Positions 14,332 through 22,189 of a stretch of DNA of 31,596 nt are shown here, piece by piece. The position numbers were made by a program, and so were the translations under genes. The stretch comes from VRUE01 sp036406595 (lineage in GTDB: Bacteria; Actinomycetota; Thermoleophilia; Solirubrobacterales; 70-9): positions 1-31,596 of the forward strand of contig DASXAR010000046.1 of assembly GCA_036406595.1 (NCBI GenBank), given 5' to 3'. Numbering within the stretch: the first letter of the stretch is position 1; the number at the start of each line of letters is the position of its first letter. Under the pieces are notes generated by a model. That model saw only the letters and a program-made list of their open reading frames with translations, did no database searches and was not told the DNA's origin.

Positions 14332-14382
14332 TGCCCGCATTCGAGTGTAAATCACCGCGCCGCGGCGGAAACGAGGGCTTGG

Positions 14383-15066
14383 TTAAGGACCGTGGGCGGC
14401 CTGGATCGCCTCGGCGGCGAGCCTGAGCGCCTCGTCGACCGCGATCTCGGGCACGCCGTTGACCCGGACGGCGGCAAGCACGGTGCGGCGGGTTCCCCTC
14501 TGCACCTCCCGGCCCTCGGCCCGCTCGCCGAACAGCAGGGAGATCGGGTCGCGCTCGTCGGCCACCACCAGGGCGCCCGCGGGCAGCTGCCCGCGGCGCC
14601 CGGCGAGCGACTCGCCGGGCGCGGTGTCGCGGATGCAGAGGGCGCCGGTCAGCGACCCTGCGTCGTAGGCGCTGAGGGCGACCCCGGTCTCCGCGGTTGC
14701 GATCGCGAGCGCGTCGTCCGGCAGCCCGTGGCTCTTGAAGGCGCCGTCCTCGAGGCGCCGCAGAGCCAGCGCCTCGATCGGGGTCCGGGTGCTGTCGGGG
14801 TCCAGGCCGATCTGGCGGAAGAAGACGCGGTAGGCCCAGGGGATCGGCCGTTCGCGCATGTGGACGGCGTGGGAGCCGTAGAAGCGGTCCGAGAGCTCGC
14901 GCAGCCGGACGCGAATCGGCTCCGGGCTGCGGCGGGCGCCGCCCTCGACCTCGATCGAGGCGATTCCCAGGCCGGGGAACTCCCCGGCGACGCGCGGCGA
15001 GACCCACCCCTGCCGCAGGGCCTGCCGGGAGCCGGCTCCCGGCTCGGGGCTCTCAGCTCGCGGCAT
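14383..15066 (-). CDS. B3/B4 tRNA-editing-domain-like protein
   Basis: 227 aa. The central region (FYGSHAVHMRERPIPWAYRVFFRQIGLDPDSTRTPIEALALRRL, with later KSHGLPDDALAIATAETGVALSAYD) matches stand-alone proteins with the B3/B4 domain of bacterial phenylalanyl-tRNA synthetase beta subunit. In that enzyme the domain edits mischarged tRNA; stand-alone copies are thought to be trans-editing or ligand-binding proteins, and their function here is not established. No synthetase catalytic domain is present. ATG 15066 overlaps the upstream thioredoxin-like gene by 14 bp, so it belongs to the same minus-strand unit. Confidence 0.8.
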   Translation of the reverse strand: MPRAESPEPGAGSRQALRQGWVSPRVAGEFPGLGIASIEVEGGARRSPEPIRVRLRELSDRFYGSHAVHMRERPIPWAYRVFFRQIGLDPDSTRTPIEALALRRLEDGAFKSHGLPDDALAIATAETGVALSAYDAGSLTGALCIRDTAPGESLAGRRGQLPAGALVVADERDPISLLFGERAEGREVQRGTRRTVLAAVRVNGVPEIAVDEALRLAAEAIQAAHGP

Positions 15067-15724
15067 GCCCCCCCACCCCTTCGGCGGCGCGGGTCGCGCT
15101 CAGCAGCGCTTCGATGCGCCTGCCGAGCGCCGCGGCGTCGAGGACGCCGATGCTGGCGCTCTCCAGCGTCCCGCCCGGATAGACGTAGGCGAAGGTCGGG
15201 CAGCCGCCGACCCGGTAGAGCGCGGCAAGCGCTCCGTCACGGTCGTAGCCGACCGGAACGCGCCAGCCGTGTTCGCGGATCAGCTCGCGGACGCTGTCGC
15301 GCGAGTCGCGCACGTCGATCGAGAGGAAGCCCACCCGGTCACCGTATCGCCGGAAGGCGCGATCGAATGCGTCCTGCTCGGCGACGCAGTCTCCCCGTCC
15401 GAACCAGAACGAGAGGACCGAGGGCCGGTCGAAGAGGTCGCAGACCCGGATCGATTCGGGCGCGCGCACCCGACAGGCGGAGGTGCGCCGCGCCCCCTCG
15501 GGACATGGGACCTGCGACGTGGCGCAGTCGTCCTGGGCGAGATTGGCGTCCCCTTCCAGCCTGCCCGCTGCGAGCGGGACGGCGAACTCCGGCAGCGGCC
15601 AGCGCGGCTCCTGGCGGTCGAGGCCGAGCGTGCCACCACCCCCACCGCCGACGCCGTTCACCAGGGCGATGACGATCACCGCAGCGAAGATGAGGCCGAC
15701 CAAGAGGGTGTAGCGGTCCCTCAC
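15053..15724 (-). CDS. Membrane-anchored thioredoxin-fold protein lacking CxxC
   Basis: 223 aa. An N-terminal signal anchor (YTLLVGLIFAAVIVIALVNGV) and a Gly-rich linker lead to a TlpA/thioredoxin-like domain with VLSFWFGRGDC (about 103-113), VGFLSIDVRD and the cis-Pro motif GCPTF (P176). The usual WCxxC is reduced to a single Cys113 at about the second-Cys position. Four other Cys (67, 74, 84, 95) sit in the segment before the domain, so an alternative disulfide is possible. The domain is expected outside the membrane. GTG 15724 has GGAG six nt upstream. It lies 36 bp downstream of the MlaF gene and overlaps the B3/B4 gene. Confidence 0.8.
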   Translation of the reverse strand: MRDRYTLLVGLIFAAVIVIALVNGVGGGGGGTLGLDRQEPRWPLPEFAVPLAAGRLEGDANLAQDDCATSQVPCPEGARRTSACRVRAPESIRVCDLFDRPSVLSFWFGRGDCVAEQDAFDRAFRRYGDRVGFLSIDVRDSRDSVRELIREHGWRVPVGYDRDGALAALYRVGGCPTFAYVYPGGTLESASIGVLDAAALGRRIEALLSATRAAEGVGGHAAS

Positions 15725-15760
15725 CGGTCGCTCCGACCCGCGACGGCCGCTCCGGCCGCC

Positions 15761-16666
15761 TCAGTCCATCGAGAGCGGACCGCTGACGTCCGCGTTCAGG
15801 AACTGGTGGACGAACTGGTTTTCGGAGTCGAACAGCTCCTCTTTCGGTCCCTGCTCGACGATCCTGCCGTTCCAGAGCACCGCGATGAAGTCGGAGATCC
15901 GCCGCGCCGTGTTGAGGTCGTGGCTGATCGTCAGGTAGCAGCCCCCGTTCTCGGCGTGGACCTCGCGGATCAGCTCGCAGAGGAGCGCCGTGCGGACCGG
16001 GTCGAGGCCCGAGTCGGGCTCGTCGAACATGACGATCTGCGGTTCCAGCACCAGGGCGCGGGCGAAGCCGGCGCGCTTCCGCATCCCGCCCGAGAGCTCG
16101 TTGGGCATCTTGTAGGTCGCCTCGGTAAGCCCCACCTCGCGGAGGCGGCGGGTGACGATCTCGCCGATCTCCTCCTCGCTTTTGTCGGTGTGCTGGCGGA
16201 GCGGGAAGGCGGTGTTGTCGTAGATGTTCATCGAGCCGAACAGAGCGCCGTCCTGGAATAGCAGGCCGAACTTTTTGCGCACCTCGAAGAGTTCGTCGTC
16301 GGACATGTTGGGGATCGATTCGCCGTGAACCAAGACGTCGCCCGAGTCGGGGGCGAGAAGGCCGACGATGTGCTTGACGAGAACGCTCTTGCCGGTCCCG
16401 GAGGGGCCGAGGACGATCGAGATCTGGTTTTCGGGAAGGCCGAGGTTGAGGCCGTTGAGGATGCGGGCGCGGCCGAACTGCTTGACCAGGTCGATGATCT
16501 CGATCGCGTCCTCGCTGCCGTGGTCGCGCTTGCGGCCGGTGTGGAACCGGTAGGGTTCGGTCTCGTTCGGGTCGACCCCGGGGATCACGAAATCGCGGCC
16601 CATGACGGCACCGTCGTCGCTCACGTAGGGCCCGCTGGCCTCTCTCGTTTCCGGCTCGTCAGCCAA
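15761..16666 (-). CDS. mlaF: MlaF-type ABC ATPase of an MCE lipid transport system
   Basis: 301 aa. A 55-residue acidic N-terminal extension precedes the ABC domain: Walker A GPSGTGKS (87-94), Q-loop LLFQDGALFGSMN (typical of MlaF/Mkl), signature LSGGMRKR (191-198), Walker B IVMFDEPDSGLDP and the switch His249 in ISHD. The FQDGALFGSM and DSGLDPVR wording distinguishes MlaF/Mkl from other ATPases. TTG 16666 is well supported: AGGAGG lies five nt upstream, and the preceding permease stop is only 1 nt away, so translation is coupled. With the two MlaE permeases it would drive lipid movement between envelope layers. Confidence 0.92.
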   Translation of the reverse strand: MADEPETREASGPYVSDDGAVMGRDFVIPGVDPNETEPYRFHTGRKRDHGSEDAIEIIDLVKQFGRARILNGLNLGLPENQISIVLGPSGTGKSVLVKHIVGLLAPDSGDVLVHGESIPNMSDDELFEVRKKFGLLFQDGALFGSMNIYDNTAFPLRQHTDKSEEEIGEIVTRRLREVGLTEATYKMPNELSGGMRKRAGFARALVLEPQIVMFDEPDSGLDPVRTALLCELIREVHAENGGCYLTISHDLNTARRISDFIAVLWNGRIVEQGPKEELFDSENQFVHQFLNADVSGPLSMD

Positions 16667-16667
16667 T

Positions 16668-17465
16668 TCAGCCTCCTATCGGCGCCCTCGGGTTGGCTCC
16701 CCAGAAGACCAGGGTCCCCAACATCCCGATGATGTGGACTAAGACGATGTTGAGCACCATCGACTTCGCTGTCGCAGTGCCCACCCCGACCGGGCCGCCC
16801 GACGCCGTATAGCCGTAGTAGCAGCCGACCATCACGATCGCCGTGGCCATGAACATGCCCTTGACCAGGCTGAAGAAGAGGTCCGGCGGGTTCTGGAACA
16901 TCCAGAAGATCAGTTCGTAGCCTCCGGAGGAGACGTCGCCGATCTGCTGGACGACGGCGAGGTAGCTGGCCAGGTACATGATCCCGATCCCGACCAGGTA
17001 CATGAACGGGAAGGCCATCCAGGCGGCGAGCAGGCGGGTCGCGCAGAGGAAGGTGACGGGCGGAACGCCCATCACCTCGAGCGCGTCGATCTCGTCGGAG
17101 ATCCGCATCGCCCCGAGCTCGGCGACGATTCCCGTCCCGACCTTGGCGGAGAGCATGTAGCCGAAGGCGTAGGGCATCACCTCGCGCAGGTCGCACCAGG
17201 CCGAGAAGAGGCCGGCGTAGGCGGGCGCGCCCTGCGCCCGCAGCAGGTAGGCCCCCTCGATCCCGCACTGCAACCCGAGGATGAAGACGAGGCCCCAGAT
17301 GATCAGCGCCGAGCCGAGAATCAGGATCCCCGCTTGGCGGAGGCTCTCGCCGAAGAAGCGCAGGACGCGGCCCGAGTAGACGAGGCCGGCCATCCGCGAG
17401 GAGAAGCGCGCGATCTCTCCGAACGAGTCGAGCCAGTTGCGGGGTATTGCGAGCCAGCCGGTCAT
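16668..17465 (-). CDS. mlaE: MlaE/YrbE-type lipid transport permease (second of the pair)
   Basis: 265 aa with about five to six hydrophobic segments. The MlaE hallmark sequence is present: GTGIVAELGAMRISDEIDALEVMGVPPVTFL, the element contacting the MlaF ATPase, and the C-terminal VGCYYGYTASGGPVGVGTAT. It begins at ATG 17465 with GGAAGG upstream. The 64-bp gap to the preceding permease gene is filled almost entirely by copy B of the dispersed repeat. It differs clearly in sequence from the first permease, so a YrbEA/YrbEB-like heterodimer is likely. The MlaF gene follows after 1 nt. Confidence 0.92.
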   Translation of the reverse strand: MTGWLAIPRNWLDSFGEIARFSSRMAGLVYSGRVLRFFGESLRQAGILILGSALIIWGLVFILGLQCGIEGAYLLRAQGAPAYAGLFSAWCDLREVMPYAFGYMLSAKVGTGIVAELGAMRISDEIDALEVMGVPPVTFLCATRLLAAWMAFPFMYLVGIGIMYLASYLAVVQQIGDVSSGGYELIFWMFQNPPDLFFSLVKGMFMATAIVMVGCYYGYTASGGPVGVGTATAKSMVLNIVLVHIIGMLGTLVFWGANPRAPIGG

Positions 17466-17481
17466 GCAAATGCCTTCCGCC

Positions 17482-17531
17482 TCGCTCGCGGCGCGAAGAA
17501 CCAGATATGCACGCTTGCTCGCTCCGCGGTC
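17482..17531. repeat. Dispersed 50-bp intergenic repeat, copy B
   Basis: It matches 11531-11580 at 46 of 50 positions in the same orientation; the four differences are single substitutions. It fills the gap between the two MlaE genes, its right end touching the stop codon of the first permease (17530-17532), and it ends 17 nt before the start of the second. Confidence 0.75.
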
Positions 17532-18339
17532 ACCGGATCGACTGGAGGTCGGGGTGGGTGGCGAGCAGGGTCTGGGTGAAGGCGTAGTTGAAGGCGAAGA
17601 CGCCCATGAAGGAGATGACGACGGCCTGGTTGACGGCGCGGCCGACCCCCGCGGCGCCGCCCGAGGCGGTCATGCCCTTGTAACAGCAGACGACCGAGAT
17701 GATCGCCCCGAACAGGGTGCACTTGACGACCGAGCCCCAGAGATCGGTCACGGAGGCGTTGGAGAAGAGGGTCGCGAAGAAGCCGCCGAGCGGCTGGCTG
17801 TAGACGAGCTCGGTGAGGATGCCGCCGCTGATCCCGAAGACCAGCGCGTAGATGTCGAGCAGGCCGGTGAACAGCATCAGCGCCAGGAAGCGCGGCACGA
17901 CCAGGTTCTTGATCGGGTCGACGCCGAGCACCTGGAGCGCGTCGAGCTCCTCGCGGATCTTGCGGGCGCCGAGGTCGGCGGTGATCGCGGTGCCGGCGAC
18001 GCCGGCGACGACGACCGCGGTCACGAAGGGGGCGAACTCGCGGATGCTGGCGAGGACGAAGAATCCGCCGAGCCGGTCGAGGGCGCCGAAGAGGGTGAAG
18101 ACGTTGGCGGCCTGAAGCCCCGGCGCCCCGAAGCCGAAGGCCACGGTCGAGACCAGCAGCGGGAACCAGCAGAGCTGGAGGGCGAAGAGGAACTGGCCGA
18201 TGAACTCCTCGCCGTAGGGGTAGGGCGGTTTGACCGCGGAGACGAGCGTGCGGGCGGTGAGGATCATCATGTCCCCCACCTGTTCGAAGAAGGACTTGGC
18301 CGGCAAGAACCTTCTTCCTATGGATGCAGCTGTTTCCAT
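17530..18339 (-). CDS. mlaE: MlaE/YrbE-type lipid transport permease (first of the pair)
   Basis: 269 aa from ATG 18339. It shows the MlaE signature GTAITADLGARKIREELDALQVLGVDPIKNLVVPR and the C-terminal CCYKGMTASGGAAGVGRAVNQAVV. About five to six hydrophobic segments are visible. ATG 18339 is chosen because GGAGGAGG lies just before it; an in-frame ATG at 18363 would add eight residues encoded through that Shine-Dalgarno. A minus-strand TAAACT (18388-18393) is a possible -10. This is the first gene of a seven-gene minus-strand run. No MCE/MlaD substrate-binding gene occurs in the window. Confidence 0.92.
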   Translation of the reverse strand: METAASIGRRFLPAKSFFEQVGDMMILTARTLVSAVKPPYPYGEEFIGQFLFALQLCWFPLLVSTVAFGFGAPGLQAANVFTLFGALDRLGGFFVLASIREFAPFVTAVVVAGVAGTAITADLGARKIREELDALQVLGVDPIKNLVVPRFLALMLFTGLLDIYALVFGISGGILTELVYSQPLGGFFATLFSNASVTDLWGSVVKCTLFGAIISVVCCYKGMTASGGAAGVGRAVNQAVVISFMGVFAFNYAFTQTLLATHPDLQSIR

Positions 18340-18494
18340 GCCTCCTCCGGGTTCGAGCCGCATCCGTGCGACTCCGCACCTGAGCTGAGTTTATGTGATG
18401 GGCAACACACGACTGTTGAGATCGGGCTAACGGCGAAGCGGCCGCGCCCGCACCCGTCAGGACGCCCGGAACCCCGTGGTATGTTCCGCCGGCT

Positions 18495-19193
18495 TTGGAC
18501 CTCTCGGGGGGGAACCGCAGACACCGAAGGCGTCCCCGCGCCGCCGTCGCGGTGGGCATCCTCGCGGCAGCGGCCGCGCTCCCGCTCGGCGCCTGCGGCA
18601 GCGAATCCTCCTCAGACGCGAACGAGACGGCCGGCACCTACCGGGTGAAGGTGGTGAAGTCCGAGTTCCCCGCCAAGCAGCAGCTCGGGGAGACGACCCT
18701 GATGCGGATCGGGGTCCGCAACACCGGTGAGCGGACCGTGCCGGCGCTGACCGTCACGGTCTCGCTCGCGGGCAAGGAGGGCAAGGGTGCGGCGCTGCCG
18801 TTCGCGATCCGCGACCCACAGCCCGGCCTGGCGGCCCCCGACCGTCCCGTCTGGGTCCTCGCCGAGCACTATCCGAAACTGAACGGCTCCTCGAAACCGG
18901 GAGGAGCCGAAACGACCGGCCTCAACACCTACAACCTCGGCCCGCTCGATCCCGGCAAGACGACCGAAGCCGTCTGGAAACTGAGCGCATCGAGGACCGG
19001 CCGCTACACGGTCCAGTACGGAGTCGACGCGGGCCTCGGCGGAAAGGCGAAGGCGGAGACGGCCTCGGGAGTGGCGCCCGGTGGGACCTTCATCGCGACG
19101 ATCGCCTCCACGGTGCCTCCGACGACGGTCAACGACCAGGGCGAAGTCGTCGAAGTCGGCAAGAAGCGGGCCCGTTACGGCGGAGGCGAATAG
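18495..19193 (+). CDS. Secreted lipoprotein of unknown function, Ig-like fold suspected
   Basis: 232 aa. An Arg-rich n-region (NRRHRRRPR), a hydrophobic core and the lipobox LGAC (Cys34) mark a lipoprotein. The mature part after a Ser/Asp/Glu linker is rich in beta-type alternation (TLMRIGVRNTGERTVPALTVTVSLAG and TTEAVWKLSASRTGRYTVQYGVDAGLGG), which resembles CARDB/Ig-like domains; no catalytic motif is visible. The TTG at 18495 has TATGTT 9 nt upstream and no Shine-Dalgarno, suggesting a nearly leaderless mRNA. It precedes the two-component pair by 39 bp and could be linked to it. Confidence 0.75.
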   Translation: MDLSGGNRRHRRRPRAAVAVGILAAAAALPLGACGSESSSDANETAGTYRVKVVKSEFPAKQQLGETTLMRIGVRNTGERTVPALTVTVSLAGKEGKGAALPFAIRDPQPGLAAPDRPVWVLAEHYPKLNGSSKPGGAETTGLNTYNLGPLDPGKTTEAVWKLSASRTGRYTVQYGVDAGLGGKAKAETASGVAPGGTFIATIASTVPPTTVNDQGEVVEVGKKRARYGGGE

Positions 19194-19219
19194 GGCGGCG
19201 ACCGGCGCCGGCGATCATC

Positions 19220-19225
19220 TAGCCT
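19220..19225 (+). promoter_or_regulatory. -10-like hexamer 7 nt before GTG 19233
   Basis: TAGCCT, then seven bases, then GTG, with no Shine-Dalgarno: a probable leaderless promoter for the two-component operon. The perfect palindrome CCGGCGCCGG (19202-19211) lies just upstream and could be a terminator stem for the lipoprotein gene. Confidence 0.45.
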
Positions 19226-19232
19226 CGACCGG

Positions 19233-19904
19233 GTGCAGATCCTGATCGTCGAGGACGAGCCCGCGATCGCCGATTTTCTCGAGCGGGGCCTTGCGGCAGA
19301 GGGTCACGAGGTGGTGGCCGCCGCAAACGGCGCGGAGGGTGGGCGCGCGGCGCTCGACGGAAGGTTCGACCTGGTGATTCTCGACCGGCTCCTGCCGCGG
19401 CGCGACGGCCTGGACGTGCTGGCAGAGATCCGCCGAGTGAGGCCGGAGCTGCCGGTGATCATGCTGACCGCGAAGGCCGAGGTGTCCGACCGGGTGGAGG
19501 GTCTCGACGCCGGCGCGACCGACTACCTGACCAAGCCATTCGCGTTCGAGGAGCTCGCAGCGCGGGTCCGGGCCCATGTTCGCCGCCCAGACGGCCACGA
19601 GACCAGGTTGGAGGCGGGAGGCCTCAGGCTCGACCTTCTCTCGCGCGAGGTCGAGCGCGGTGCCGCGTCGGTGCGGCTCTCGGAGCGTGAAGCCGCCTTG
19701 CTTGCGCATTTGATGCGCCGTGCCGGCCAGGTCTGCTCCCGCTCCGAGCTGCACGCCGCGGTTTGGGGCTACGAGCACGACCCCGGCACCAACATCGTTC
19801 AGGTCTACATCGGCTACCTGCGGCGGCGGCTGGCGCTCGACGGGGCCCCGGCGCCGATCGAGACGGTTCGCTCGGTCGGCTACCGCCTCGTCGACCGAGG
19901 ATGA
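19233..19904 (+). CDS. OmpR/PhoB-family response regulator
   Basis: 223 aa. The receiver domain has the acidic pair in VEDEP (8-9), phospho-acceptor Asp51 (LVILDRLLP), Thr79 (MLTA) and Lys101 (LTKPF). A winged-helix DNA-binding domain follows (LSEREAALLAHLMRRAGQVCSRSEL, then VQVYIGYLRRRL and the terminal ETVRSVGYRLV). Length and layout are those of standard OmpR-type regulators. The GTG has no Shine-Dalgarno but a TAGCCT hexamer 7 nt upstream. Its stop overlaps the kinase start (ATGA). Targets are unknown; the redox genes at 21034-24029 are candidates only by proximity. Confidence 0.93.
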   Translation: MQILIVEDEPAIADFLERGLAAEGHEVVAAANGAEGGRAALDGRFDLVILDRLLPRRDGLDVLAEIRRVRPELPVIMLTAKAEVSDRVEGLDAGATDYLTKPFAFEELAARVRAHVRRPDGHETRLEAGGLRLDLLSREVERGAASVRLSEREAALLAHLMRRAGQVCSRSELHAAVWGYEHDPGTNIVQVYIGYLRRRLALDGAPAPIETVRSVGYRLVDRG

Positions 19905-21052
19905 GCCAGGTCTGGGCCCAGGCCGGCCTGAGGGCTCGGCTCGCCGTGTCGATCGGCGTCATCATCGTCGTCGCCTTCGCCGTCCTCTTCGTGGCCGTAC
20001 GGCGTGAGCTGGCCGACGAGTCGGCGGCGATCGAGCGGGGCGAGCGCCATGCCCCCGCCCTCTCGATCGAGCGCGGGGGCACCGGGGGCGACGCGCGAAG
20101 CGAGCTGGCGGAGATCCGCGACGCCCAGACCGAGGTCGTGCGGACCCTTGTCCTGGTGGGCACCGGCGCCCTCTGCGCGGCCCTGCTGGCCGGGTACGTG
20201 CTCGCCGATCGCACATCGGCACCACTCCGCCACATGGCGTCGACCGCGGCGGCGGTCGACGCCGGTGAGCTCTCGCCGCGCATCGGCGCCGTCAAGGGAG
20301 CGCCGATCGAGCTCCAAACGCTGGCGGACGCCTTCGACCACATGCTCGACCGCCTCGACGAAGCCTTCTCGCGACAGCGCCAGTTCGCCTCCGACGCCTC
20401 ACACGAGCTGCGGACCCCGCTGACAGCCATTCGCGGACAGATCGAAGTGCTCGCGCGCGCCGAGAGCCCTCGCAGGGAGGACGTGCGCAGGGTCGAGCAG
20501 ACCACCGTGGCCGAGCTCGACCGCCTGGATGGCCTCGTCGACGACCTCCTCACTCTGGCAGGGCTCGACGAGACAGCCTCCCTTCAACTGGAGCAGGTCG
20601 ACCTGCGCCGCTTCCTGCGCGAGGTGCGGGATGGCGCCGCCGAGCGCACGGCCGTCGTGCTGGCCGAGGAAGCGCCGGACGGGTCGCTCAACGCCGATCC
20701 GGCTCGCCTGATGCAGGTGATCAGGAACCTGGAGGCGAACGCCTGGCGACACGCGGGGCCGCAGGGGCACGTGAGCATCTCGGCGGCGGCCAGGGGTCCG
20801 CGGCTGGTGATCCGGGTCGACGACGACGGGCCCGGAATCGATCCGCGCGACCGCGAGCGGGTCTTCGCCCGCTTCCATCGCAGCGAGGCGGGCCGTGACA
20901 GGGCCTCGGGCGGGAGCGGCCTCGGTCTTGCGATTGCCCGCTCGATCGTCGAGCTGCATGGCGGCCGGATCTGGGTCGAGGACTCGCCGGCCGGGGGCGC
21001 CCGGGTCGCCTTCGAGCTGGCGGGCTTCGAGCCTCAGCTCGGGATCGCGTAG
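19901..21052 (+). CDS. Membrane sensor histidine kinase
   Basis: 383 aa from ATG 19901. Two transmembrane helices (about 12-33 and 81-101) enclose a short extracytoplasmic loop of about 45 residues. A HAMP region follows, then the H-box ASDASHELRTPL (His168), an N-box (NLEANAWRHA) and the G1/G2 boxes (DDDGPGIDP and GGSGLGLAIA). The short sensor loop has no recognisable fold. A longer upstream frame overlaps the regulator and is not used. It is co-translated with the response regulator. The 3' end overlaps the convergent DoxX-Rieske gene by 19 bp. Confidence 0.93.
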   Translation: MSQVWAQAGLRARLAVSIGVIIVVAFAVLFVAVRRELADESAAIERGERHAPALSIERGGTGGDARSELAEIRDAQTEVVRTLVLVGTGALCAALLAGYVLADRTSAPLRHMASTAAAVDAGELSPRIGAVKGAPIELQTLADAFDHMLDRLDEAFSRQRQFASDASHELRTPLTAIRGQIEVLARAESPRREDVRRVEQTTVAELDRLDGLVDDLLTLAGLDETASLQLEQVDLRRFLREVRDGAAERTAVVLAEEAPDGSLNADPARLMQVIRNLEANAWRHAGPQGHVSISAAARGPRLVIRVDDDGPGIDPRDRERVFARFHRSEAGRDRASGGSGLGLAIARSIVELHGGRIWVEDSPAGGARVAFELAGFEPQLGIA

Positions 21053-22092
21053 ATGCTGCCTCCCGACTCCACCACCCTCCGCGGGGTGAGCCCGCTCGGG
21101 GGCGGCCCGGCGATGACCTCGCCGTTTTCGGCGCTGTACTCGCCCCCGTGGCAGGGGCAGTAGATGACCCCTCCTTCATACCCGACCGTGCACCCCGCGT
21201 GGGTGCAAACGGCGCTGAAGGCCCTCAGGTCGCCTTCGGAGTTCCGGATCAGGATGTCGGGGGACCCATCGCCGGGATCGGCGTAGGTCGCTGCCTGCCC
21301 ATCCTGGATCCGGCTCGAGGGGGCGAGCCTGACGGCCCCCTGGGGAGGGGCCGCGCCACCCTTGCCCGCCGCATCGGCCGAGGTCCCTTCCCCCTTTTGG
21401 CGGACCCCTGTACCGGCGTCGCCCTGCGTCGCCCTCCCGGTTGCGGCGATCGTCCTCGGGGGCGAGTAGGAGCCCTTGACCAGGGCAGAGATGCCGGCGA
21501 CCGCGAGGGCGATGCCGGCGAACTCGGTGAGGACGACGCGCCTGGTCAGGGCATTCTCCGGACCCGCCGGCCCGGTCACTGGGCTGGGGGGGCGCAATCT
21601 GGTGCGGCGGCGGACCGCATCGGGACGCTCGCGAAGGAGGTTGTCGAGCGCCGGCTGCCCCTCCGAGCCTGCGAGCACGAACGGAAGCCAGGCGAAGGAG
21701 AAGACGAGGTCCGGCCCGAGGAAGTAGGGAGTGGTGTGCCAACTCGCGGTGAGGAAGAGAAGGAAGTTGAGGCCGAGGCCACAGGCCGCGGCGGCGCGGG
21801 TGAAAAGGCCCGTGATCGTCAGGAGGCCGATCAGGATCTCGGCGATCGCGACGCCTGCACCGGCGAGCTCGGGGTGCGGAAGCGCAAAGGCCCGAAGGAT
21901 GAAGCCGCCCGGGGTACCGGCGGCGAAACCGTGGAGCTGGGTGCCGATGTAGGTGGGAGCGCCGGCATGGAAGAAGCCAGGGTCGCTGAGCTTCTGGATC
22001 CCCGCGTAGGCGAAGGTGACGCCAAGGAAGAGACGAAGGGGGAGCAGCGCGATCGCCGGACTGACGGGCGATCTGGCTCGGCGGGTGTTCAC
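21034..22092 (-). CDS. DoxX-Rieske [2Fe-2S] fusion membrane protein
   Basis: 352 aa. Residues 12-145 are a four-helix DoxX/DoxD-like domain (LRLFLGVTFAYAGIQKLSDPGFF, with AEILIGLLTITGLFTR). After a linker comes a twin-arginine-like anchor (TRRVVLTEFAGIALAVAGISALV, about 183-205), a low-complexity Gly/Ala linker, and a Rieske domain (about 250-352) with CTHAGC (296-301) and CPCHGG (312-317). C296, H298, C312 and H315 would bind the 2Fe-2S cluster; C301 and C314 would form the disulfide of the high-potential class. The twin Arg suggests Tat export of the Rieske part. GTG 22092 is the only start found, with no adjacent Shine-Dalgarno. The domain combination is unusual. Confidence 0.9.
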   Translation of the reverse strand: MNTRRARSPVSPAIALLPLRLFLGVTFAYAGIQKLSDPGFFHAGAPTYIGTQLHGFAAGTPGGFILRAFALPHPELAGAGVAIAEILIGLLTITGLFTRAAAACGLGLNFLLFLTASWHTTPYFLGPDLVFSFAWLPFVLAGSEGQPALDNLLRERPDAVRRRTRLRPPSPVTGPAGPENALTRRVVLTEFAGIALAVAGISALVKGSYSPPRTIAATGRATQGDAGTGVRQKGEGTSADAAGKGGAAPPQGAVRLAPSSRIQDGQAATYADPGDGSPDILIRNSEGDLRAFSAVCTHAGCTVGYEGGVIYCPCHGGEYSAENGEVIAGPPPSGLTPRRVVESGGSIYAIPS

Positions 22093-22137
22093 CGGGGCGA
22101 CGTTGCCGGAGCGCGGTAAACGCCTCCTCAGGGGGAA

Positions 22138-22153
22138 ATGAGAGCCTTCTCAT
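22138..22153. promoter_or_regulatory. Perfect dyad between divergent redox genes
   Basis: ATGAGA (22138-22143) and TCTCAT (22148-22153) are perfect inverted arms around GCCT. The site lies in the 97-bp gap between the DoxX-Rieske gene (start 22092, minus) and the cytochrome-like gene (start 22190, plus), so one regulator could control both. Confidence 0.5.
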
Positions 22154-22189
22154 GCGCGGGTTAGGGGGCGATAAGCCGATGCGCCCAGC

